A stretch of DNA of 64,000 bases from UBA1756 sp045222555 (GTDB lineage: Bacteria > Bacteroidota > Bacteroidia > Bacteroidales > WCHB1-69): NCBI GenBank assembly GCA_045222555.1, contig JBGUYY010000117.1, forward strand, positions 8,681 through 72,680. Reading direction: 5' to 3'. The notes under the pieces were generated by a model. The model was given only the letters and a program-made list of their open reading frames with translations, did no database searches and was not told where the DNA came from. The position numbers and the translations under genes are program-made. Below are positions 26,035 to 36,400 of this stretch, one piece after another. Each line of letters starts with the position of its first letter. The stretch's first letter is position 1.

Positions 26035-27150
26035 ATGCGCAGATTTTTTCTCTTTTTTGTCGTTTTTTTGTCGTTTTTTTGCACGTATGCGCAGGTTCCT
26101 GCTGGCTACTATAATGCAGCGGTGGGCAAGAGCGGGGAAGAGCTGAGGACGGCGTTATTCAACATCATTAGGAGTCATACTGCGCTTGATTACAGTGCGT
26201 TATGGAATGCATTTACGCAAACCGATAAGATGCCGTCAGGAAAGGTGTGGGACATCTATTCCGACCAGCCGGGCGGCACGGCGGCCTACTACTACACTTT
26301 CGGCACCGACCAGTGTGGCAATTACACACAGGAGGGGAACTGCTACAATCGCGAGCACACCGTTCCGCAGAGCTGGTTCGATGATGCTCTTCCCATGAAA
26401 ACTGACCTTTTTCACCTCTATCCCACCGATGGTTGGGTAAACAACAAGCGTGCCAACCATGCATACGGTGAAGTGAATGCGCCCACATGGACCAGCACCA
26501 ACGGTTCCAAGCTGGGACCGTGCAGCTTCCCGGGCTGTTCGGGCACGGTGTTTGAGCCGATTGATGCCTACAAGGGCGACTTGGCACGCAGCTATTTCTA
26601 TATGACCGTGTGTTATATGAACAAAGATTTGGGACAGGATCCCGAGTCGATGTTCAGCGGTTCGCAGTTGGTGGGGTGGGCCCAAAATATGTTGGTGGAA
26701 TGGCACAACGCTGACCCCGTGAGTGAGAAAGAAATCAATCGCAACCAGGTGATTTACAATACTTACCAACATAATCGAAATCCTTTTATCGACTGTCCCG
26801 AGCTGGTGGATTACCTGTTTGGGGCGCGACAAAACGAGCCATGGTATCCCACCTGTGTGGATTGGACGGGCGTGGAGATGGACCAGTATCATCTGGAGCA
26901 ATATGAGGCGTGCCGACTCTATCCCAATCCGGCAGGGGAGAAGTGTAGTGTAGAGAGTAATTATTTTAATATCAATAAAATAGAAATCTTTGATCTGTCA
27001 GGAAAGCTTATTTACACGCAGAGTGGAAATGGGGAACGCAAGTGTAGTTTGGCGATGGATGGGATGCCAGTAGGTTGCTATTTTGTACGGGTGACCACCG
27101 ACCGCACGAGTGAGGTTTTGAAGCTGATGGTGCAGCCCTCTCGCCGATAG
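26035..27150 (+). CDS. Secreted endonuclease I-family nuclease with T9SS sorting domain
   Basis: A 371-residue exported DNase. Signal peptide at 1-20 (VFLSFFCTYAQ). The EndA/NucM-type His-Me finger nuclease domain covers about 22-300: the catalytic block NREHTVPQSWF has His108, and the metal-binding asparagine lies in GWVNNKRANHAYG. NRNPFIDCPELVDYLFG closes the domain. After about residue 295 a type A T9SS sorting domain follows, with LYPNPAGEKCSV, IEIFDLSGKLIYT and GMPVGCYFVRV, the classical end pattern that routes proteins to the outer surface by the type IX system. No other gene shares the transcript. It precedes the giant repeat protein gene by 286 bases, a spacer that holds only an AT-rich leader with a -7 box. 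Confidence 0.93.
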   Translation: MRRFFLFFVVFLSFFCTYAQVPAGYYNAAVGKSGEELRTALFNIIRSHTALDYSALWNAFTQTDKMPSGKVWDIYSDQPGGTAAYYYTFGTDQCGNYTQEGNCYNREHTVPQSWFDDALPMKTDLFHLYPTDGWVNNKRANHAYGEVNAPTWTSTNGSKLGPCSFPGCSGTVFEPIDAYKGDLARSYFYMTVCYMNKDLGQDPESMFSGSQLVGWAQNMLVEWHNADPVSEKEINRNQVIYNTYQHNRNPFIDCPELVDYLFGARQNEPWYPTCVDWTGVEMDQYHLEQYEACRLYPNPAGEKCSVESNYFNINKIEIFDLSGKLIYTQSGNGERKCSLAMDGMPVGCYFVRVTTDRTSEVLKLMVQPSRR

Positions 27151-27306
27151 GGGAAGGCGCCTTTTGCGAGCTTTTTTTCATCAATAAATGTAATTTTTTG
27201 TTTCCATTTTTCCGCACTCCAAAAGGGTGTGAGATCTTTCACATTGGCCTGTTCAAAAAAAAATCGAAAATCCGTTGAAAAATGGTGCTATTACGAAAAT
27301 TATTAT

Positions 27307-27314
27307 TATTTTTG
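27307..27314 (+). promoter_or_regulatory. Bacteroidetes -7 box for the giant repeat protein gene
   Basis: TATTTTTG lies 122 bases before the ATG at 27437, implying a leader of about 115 bases. No good -33 element is visible, so this is a candidate only. Confidence 0.45.
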
Positions 27315-27436
27315 TCAGATTTTATACCATTGTGGAAAAGTTGTTGATAATCCGCAACTATCCACTATTAACTTATTGAAAACAAATAGAATAGAAAATA
27401 AAAAAGAAAATTAATAACAAATCTAAATTCAAATTT

Positions 27437-30400
27437 ATGAAAAGGTTTTACACTTTTGAGCCTAAAAATTTCCGAATCTTTGACAAGATGAAGGGTTTTA
27501 TTGCCGTCGCATTGCTCATGTTGATGGCTTTAGGTAATGTAGATGCACAGGTTTTCCGCCTTGTGTCGAGTGCTTCAGATCTTAACGTTGGCGACACGGT
27601 GATTATCGCTGCCAAGGGTTATGATTATGCATTGAGCACCGATCAGCAGAGTAACAACCGTAGGCAAGCCGCCATTACGAAGACGGACGACAAGGTGACC
27701 TTGACTTCCGATGTTGAGATCATCGTACTGGAGGCCGGTAACGTAACGGGTACCTTTGCTCTCAAGGCACAGGGCACCGCGGGTTACTTGTATGCTTCTT
27801 CCTCAAGTAGCAATCAGCTGAGGACGAAGCCCGCCTTGGATAACAATGGTTCGTGGTCGATTACTATTTCTGGTGGCACGGCCAGTATTGTAGCTCAAGG
27901 TACAAACACTCGAAACACCATGCAGTATAATACATCTGGGCTATTTAGCTGCTATGGTTCTGCCTCGCAGGCTCCCATCTGCATGTACAAGAAAGTTTGT
28001 GCAGAAGTTGAAACCTTGACGGTTACGCCGGATGTCACTTCCGCTCAGGCCACTTGGAGCAGCATGGCTACCTCTTTTGTGGCTGAGTTGAACGGCACGC
28101 CGGTCACCAACTTCACCCAGAATGGTAGCAACTGGACTTGCGATCTTACCGGTCTCACTCCCAACACCGATTACACGTTCAAGGTGAGATCCGCTTGTCA
28201 GACCGACTTCGAGGTAGCCAACTTCACCACGGGTTGTACGGTGTATACCGATAACACGGTGAACGCTACCATCTACGAAGGTCAGGTGTATCCCTTCCAT
28301 GGAACCGACTATTCTGTGGCCGATACCTACACCATCCCCATGATGGATATGTACGGCTGCGACAGCACTATCACCTTGGTGCTTGAGGTGCTGCCTCCGC
28401 TGAACGTCCATGAGGAGGACATCACGGCTTGCGATAGCTACACGCTGGAGAAGTTGGATGGCTCTGAAATTATATGTACAGAAACAAATATATATTATGA
28501 TACTTTGCCGGGTGGCGCACAGGGTGGTTTGGACAGCATCCACATTGTGAACCTGACCATCGGTCAGACTTACAATATCGACACGGTCATCACGATTTGC
28601 GAGACTGACCTGCCGTTCAACTTTGGTCCGTTCAACTTCCCCGAAGGAAGCCAGGCCATGGAGATGCCGATTCCGTTGCACTACACCTTCACGACCGCAG
28701 CAGGTTGCGACAGTGTGGTGACCTTGCACCTCACCATTGGTGAGACCTACGAGGTGGATGTCGATTCTACCATCTGCGAGAACGCCCTCCCGTTCACTTG
28801 GAACGGTGTGGAGTTCACCGCCGCCGGTACGCAGAGCACGACTCTGCAGACTGTGTTGGGTTGCGACAGTGTGGTGAACATGACGGTGAACGTCAACACC
28901 AACACCGTCAGCGAAATCAACGCTGAGGTTGTGGAGAACAACCTGCCGTATGAACTGAACGGCACGCAATACACCACCAGCGGCACTTACACCCAGATGC
29001 TGGAGAATGCTAACGGCTGCGACAGCACCATCACCCTGAACCTCACCGTTTACATGAACGTGACGGGTGACGCTGAGCAGACCATCTGCGAAAGCCAGCT
29101 GCCCTACGTGTGGAACGAGGTTGAGTTCACCGCTGCCGGTACCGCAAGCGCACTTCTGGCTGGTCAGGGTTCACACGGCGAAGACAGCACCGTGAACATG
29201 ACCCTCGTGGTGAATCCCGAATACAATGTTACCGATGAGCTGGCTGTTTGCGACAACCAGATGCCCTACACTTGGAACGGCGTTGAATTCACCGAAGCTG
29301 GTACACAGCAGACCACTCTGACCAGCGTGGCTGGTTGCGACAGCGTGGTGGTGATGACCTTGACGGTCAACCCGACCTATGCTTTCACGGTGGACAGCAC
29401 CATCTGCGAGAATGACCTGCCCTTCGTTTGGAACGATACAACCTTCGGCACCGAGACTGTGGTGAACAGCGACTACACTTACATCTTCAATGGTCTGAGT
29501 GTTGCTGGTTGCGACAGCGTGGTGACCTTGAACCTGCGTGTCAATGGCAACAGTGCTGAAACGGTTCAACTGAAAGTTTTGGAGAATGAGCTTCCCTACA
29601 CCTATAACGAAGAAACCTACTCTACTCCGGGTACCTACTATCAGCATATTCCGAATGCCAATGGTTGCGATAGCACCATCACGGTGGAATTCGACTTCTA
29701 TCCGAACATTACGGTGGATGTTGACAGCACCGTCTGCTTCTCTATGCTGCCTATCACTTGGAACGGCAAGGAGTTCACGGCTGCAGGTACCGATGTTGTC
29801 ACTTTCGATGCAGGTGGTTCTCATGGCGAAGACAGCACGGTGAACATGACCTTGAATGTGCTGGAGTCTCCTGTGGCAGAAATCACCTACACCATCTGCG
29901 AGAACGAACTTCCTTATACGCAGAATGGTGTCACCTTTGATGCTGCTGGCGTGCAGGATGTCGTTTTGACCGCCGCTAACGGTTGCGACAGCACCCTGAC
30001 CATGACGGTGGTGGTGAACCCCATCTATAACGAAACCGAGGAAATCTCCCTCTGCCCCATCGAGCTGCCCTTCACGTGGAATGACACCACCTTTGAAGCC
30101 GCTACCACGTTGGCAGGCACTACCTATACGCATGTCTTCCATGGTACCAGCGCACTCGGCTGCGACAGCATCGTTGAACTGACGCTCACCATGAAAGCTC
30201 AGAACGAATGCGAATTTGACGTAACGGCTACTGCAGGCGAGCATGGTACGATTAGCCCTGCTGGTACTGATACTTACGATTATCATGCAACTCCTACCTT
30301 CACCATCACTCCTGAAAGCTGCTATGAAATCGCAGCTATCACGGTGAATGGTGTGGCTGTTGAAAATCCGGCCAGCCCCTTCACGCTCGAACCCATCGAA

Positions 30401-33400
30401 GAGAACACCACTGTTGATGTTACCTTCCAGCTGATTAACTATGAACTCACTTGGACCAACATCGGCAATGGCGACGGTACCGTCAACGACTCTGTTGAAG
30501 GTGTCTTCGCTACGGCTTTGTGCGGCGAGATGGTTCAGGGTTATGTTGTGAAAGCCGCTACGGGTTCACATCTTACCAAGGTGGTTTGGAACAACTATCC
30601 GATTGTGATTGGTGGTAACATTGATGAATGGACCATCAATATCCCCATGACGGTGGATGCTTCCAATACCAATGTTGAGGTTGAATTTACGCTTGATCAG
30701 TTCACGGTTACCGCTACCGAGAATGACAACACGATGGGTATCGTTGATCCCTCCACTGCTACCATCGATTATGGTCACAGCGCAGTGATCGACATCTTAG
30801 CCGAAACGCCGGCTTACCACATTGAGAGAGTGGTTTGCGGTTCGGACGTTGTTATTTACGGCAACAATACTGATGTTGAAGAAACTTACACGGTTCAGAG
30901 TGTTACCTCTGATACTTTGGTTGAAGTCTTCTTCGCTATCAATACTTACACCATCACCGTTGAGGCTGCTACCAACGGCACGATTGAACCTGCTTCAACC
31001 TTTACCGTTGAGCACGGCACCGACACCACCCTCACCTTCACTCCGGATGCTTGCTATCATGTGGAGGAAGTGTTGATTGACGGTGTCGCCCAGAGCCCGG
31101 TTCCGACCTCTTATGATTTCGTGAATATTTCTGGTGACCACACCGTTGCAGTTACCTTCAGCATCGACACCTTCTTGATGACGGGTGTTGCTCATGAAGC
31201 TACGATGGGTGAAGTCATCGGTGGCACTGCAGATTGCGGTTCTAACTTTGAATACACTGTGAACGCCTTCGAAGGTTACCATGTTGACAGAATCGAACGT
31301 GGCGGCAGCGTGATTGCTACCTATACCAATCAGCCTGCTACGGTTACCAGCTACATCAACAATGTGACGGAGGATACGCAGATTGACGCTTACTTCGCTA
31401 TCAATGAATATGAAGTGACCGCTACCGCTACGAACGGTACGATTGCTCCTGCTACCAGCACCGTTGCCCATGGCGGTTCACAGACCTTCACCATGACTCC
31501 GGATGAGTGCTACGAACTCACCGCAGTTACGGTTAATGGTGTGGACATGATGGGTGACGTTACGACCACCGCTTCCGACTATGTGTTAGTGATGAAAGAA
31601 AACTTTGCTGCCGCCGTTGGCAATATCAATAGTGAAATGACGGTAGGTAATGTTTTACCCGGCTGGACGGGCTCCAAGGTATATCCTAACGAAGGAATGT
31701 TGAAGTTAGGTACTTCTTCAGTGGGTGGTGAAATCACACTTCCGACCTTGGATCTCTCTACGGGTGATTTCCATATTGAATTCGACGCTGCTGCTTATGA
31801 CAACTCCAGCGAGCAGACCACGCTTGTACTGACTGTAAATGGTGTTGAGACCGAGGTAGATGGTTTGTTGAGAGGTGATGACAATATGCAGACCTTCACC
31901 TACGACTTCACCAATGGTACTGCTAACACCGTTATTTCCTTCGAGTCCTTCCAGAATAATCGTTCACGTTTCTACTTGGACAATGTGAAGATTAACACGG
32001 GTTCGCCGGCTATCTCTACTTTGACGGTTTCTCCGATTGAAGGTCCGACTACCGTTGAGGCTACCTTCTCACAGCAGCAGTTTGAAGTGGTTACCAGCGT
32101 GATTGAAGGTACTGGTGAAATTACTCCTACCACTACTTTCGACTGCGGTGACGATGTTAACGTGACCATGACTGCTGGTGAGGGTTATCACATCAACTAC
32201 TATGTAGTGAATGGTGAAACTACCACTTTGAACACCAATGATGACACTGAGGTTACGGTTGCAGTGAATTCCACTCGCAACGATACCGTTGGTGTAGCCT
32301 TCGCTATCAATACTTACAACATCACCGCTTGCACGGGTACCAATGGTACGCTGACGGTGTTGAACGCTACTGTAAACCATGGCGACTCCGCATACGTACA
32401 GGTGGTGGCCGACGTGGCTAACGGTTATCATATCGTTGAGATTACCGACAACGCTGGCGGTTCTCTCCCGCTTGGTCAGAACACCGACACTGACGTGATG
32501 TACGGTTTGGGTGAGATTCAGCAGGATATTGAGGTTTGCGCTACCTTCGCTCACAACCTCTACCCGATTACGGTTGTGAACAACAATCCTGAAATCGGTA
32601 CCATTGTTCCTTCTGTTGACTCCAGCTGGACTTGGGGCGAGGATGTTCCGTTTGTCATCACTCCTTCTTCAGAATGCTACTACATCAGCGAAATCACGGT
32701 TGACGGTACTACGCTGACCGCTGGTACTGACTATACGATTACGGGTGACACCTACACCTTTGTCAACGTGGTTGACGAGCACTCCATCACGGTGGGCTTC
32801 GACACCGTTGTTTACCAGATGACCGCCACCATCGACCCGGCCAGCTCCGCTACCGTTACTACGGGCGAGGCCAACTGCGGTCAGAACTGGGATTTCGTGA
32901 TGGAGGCCGCTGAAGGTCAGCATCTGGCTATGGTCTTCGTTGACTATGTGTTGGATACCGTCTTTGAAAATCAGGAAGACACCTACACCTACACTGTTGA
33001 AGACGTTCATGCTGATCACAGTGTCTTGGTTTACACTTTGATTGATGAGTATGCAGTCAACGTCACTACCATTGGCGAGGGCGTTACCAACATCGATGGT
33101 GATACCACGGCTGTTTACAACACCACCCTTGACTTCACCTTCGCTCCGAACGCTTGCAACGAGCTCGTCTCCTTCACCATCAATGATGTTGAGTACATCG
33201 ACAGCATCGCTTCCATGGCTTACACTTGGACGGCTACTGAAGATGCTACCGTTGTTGTTACTTACGACAGCATCCGTTACATCATGGCTGAGACCCACAC
33301 CGGCAACGGTACGGTCAGCTTCGACTCCACCGTGAACTGCGGTGAGACCTACACCTACGAAGTGCAGGCCGAAGAGGGATGGCACATTGAATCCTGCATC

Positions 33401-36400
33401 CTCTCTGACGGCGTTACTGATGTTGAGCAGATGACCCTGCCCACCACCAATGCCGACAATGCCACCACCGTAGATGTGACGGCTGACAAAGACTATGTCT
33501 TGAATGTTACCTTCGCTATCAACACTTACAATGTAACGCTTTGCAACCCGCTGACGGAAGGTACTGCTACCATCAACCCGACAGTGGTTGCTCATGACAG
33601 CACCGTTGAGGTGACTGTAGAGGTTACCACTCCTGGTTATCACGTACAGACCATCTTCAGCGATGAAGCCAATGTTCAGACCTATGGCGAGAACGACCAT
33701 ACGAATGTGACCTACACGTTGGCCAACGTGGTGAGCGACACCTGTATTGACGTTACCTTCGAATTGAACAACTACAACATTGTTGCTTCAGTTTCTGATC
33801 CTGACAATGGTGAGATTGTTCCGGAAGGTGATTCCGCAGTGCGTTACGGTGACAATGTCACTTACACCATTCGTCCGACCAACGACTGCCACTATATCAG
33901 CACCGTGGTGGTTGATGATACCACTGTGATTGATGTGAACGACAGCGTCGCATTTGACTATACCTTCAGCGCAATCGACAACAACCACACCATCGTTGCT
34001 AACTTTGATGTGTATCGTTATGAGGTGGCTACCGCTGTGAACGACGCTCTGATGGGCGAGGTTACTCCGACCGACACCTTGGATTGCGGTGAGACCTTCG
34101 ACTACACGGTGACTCCGGCCTTCGGTTACCACATCGCTTCCGTTGAGGTTGACGGCGTGGCTGAGACGATTGCCGACAGCTCCACCTTCACCTCTGCTAT
34201 TACGGATATCCACGCTGACCACACCATCGATGTTACCTTCGAAATCAACCATTATTTGATTGACGTGACCGCTGGTGCTAACGGTACCATCGTTCCGGGT
34301 GACACCATTCTTGAACATGGTCAGGATATCACCTTCACCATCACTCCGGATGATTGCTACTACATCAGCGAGCTCATCGTTGACGGTGAAGATCAGGCTT
34401 CTCTGATCGTTCCTGAAGGAATGACCTACAGCTTCGTCAACTTGACCGAGGCTCACACTATCGAGGCCAACTTCGAAATCTACACTTACGACATGACCGA
34501 GACCCACACGGGTGAAGGTACGGTTTCCACCGCTGATGACATCAACTGCGGCGACGAATACACCTACACCATCACCGCTGGTACGGGTTGGCATATCGCC
34601 AGCATCGAGCTGGGTGGCACCACCATCAACAACACGATGGAAGAGCCGAACGACTTCAACGACACGATCATCACTGTGAATCCTGTTCGTCAGGATACGA
34701 TGATTACCGTGGTCTTCGAAATCGACCACTACACGGTGAGCGCTTGCGCCGCTGTGAACGGTACGATTACCATCAACGATCCTGTTGAGGTTGATTCCAA
34801 CATGAGCACCACTGCTACGATCGTTGCTGATACGCTGAATGGTTACCACATCGTTGAGGTTACCGACAACCGCGGCGGTTCCATGACCTACGGCAACAAC
34901 ACCGACGTTGAGGTGGTTTACAACATCGACAATGTGGATCAGGATATCGAAGTTTGCGCTACCTTCGCTCTCAACGAGTTCCATATCACCGCTACTGCTG
35001 GTGCCAATGGTACTATCGATCCCGAAGGAACCGACACCATCTTCTATGGTGAAACCCTTACCTACACCATCACTGCTGACCAGCCGTGCTACTACATCTC
35101 TGCTGTTGACGTGGATGGCGAGAGCGTTTGGACGGGTTACACCGATTCCATCAGTCCGTACACCTACACCTTCACCGCTGCTGACTTCGACCAGGCTGTG
35201 GTTGAACACACCATCAATGCTGAGTTCACCATGTTCGAGTACAACATGACCTCCACCGCTTACGAAGACACGATGGGTACGGTGACCTCCGCTGTTGTAA
35301 ACTGCGCTGAGGATTACACCTATGTTATCAACGCTAACTACGGATGGCACATCGACCATGTGGTTCTCGATGGTACGACCACCAACTATGACGGTCAGCC
35401 CACTGAGGACTCCATCACCGTTACGGACATCCACGAACATCACAACTTGGATGTTTATTTCGCAAGAAATTACTATCCTGTGACCGCCATCGCCAACGAA
35501 CATGGTTCGATCGTGGTGGCTGGTACGACCAGTGTTGAACATGGTACGGGTGTTTCTTACGAAATCACTCCTGACCATTGCTACTACATCAGCGAGATTC
35601 TCGTGAATGGTGAGGCTCAGACCATCGATAATATCGAAGGCGAGACCTTCGCTATCGCTTCCATCGAAGATACTACTGTGATTGAAGCCAGCTTCGAAAT
35701 CTACAGATACTTCATGGGCGAGTCCCACACTGGTAATGGTACCGTCACCACCGACACGGTGGATTGCGACGCTGCATACCAGTACACCATCACTGCTGAC
35801 ACTGGTTGGCATATCGAAAGCCACACTCTGGGTGGCGTGACCTACACGCTGAACCACAACAGCGATGTTCAGGCTCTCAGAAACGTGACGGCTGCTACGC
35901 AGGATACCACTCTGGAGGTTATCTTCGCTCGTAACAACTACACCATCGATGTTACTACCACGGGCAACGGTACTACCACCCCGGGTGACACCACCGTTGA
36001 GTACGAAGCTACGGTTGATTACACCATCACTGCTGACTTCGGTCACCACATCGCTAGCGTAACCGTTGACGGCGTTGCAGAGAACGTTCCGGATAACGCT
36101 GACACTTACGATTACACCTTCAGCAACATCGATGCTAACCACACTCTGAATGTTGTGTTCGAACCCAATGTGTATGTCATCAATGCTACGGCTGAGGATC
36201 ATGGTACGATCCTGCTCGAAGGCGACAACGAAGTGGTCTTCGGCGGCAGCGTGACCTTCTCCATCACCGCAGATCCTTGCTACAACATCAGCGCCATCTT
36301 GGTTGACGGCGAGGCTGACACCAACTTCGTGGCTGGTGTTCCCACCGCTGAATACACCATGAGCGATATCGACAGCAACCACACTGTGGTGGCTCAGTTC

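Noticed and set aside
27151..27436. A short frame at 27229-27414 in the spacer before the giant gene
   Set aside because: It is an AT-rich leader with a -7 box; the small peptide has no signal, motif or plausible start context.
33788..36382. A minus-strand frame of 864 residues opposite the giant protein gene
   Set aside because: It lies entirely antisense to the repeat array, where recurring codons keep the opposite frame open. Its protein is itself repetitive and has no start context, signal peptide or known motif. Similar long antisense frames at 29171-30286, 32669-33700 and 36710-37966 are rejected for the same reason.
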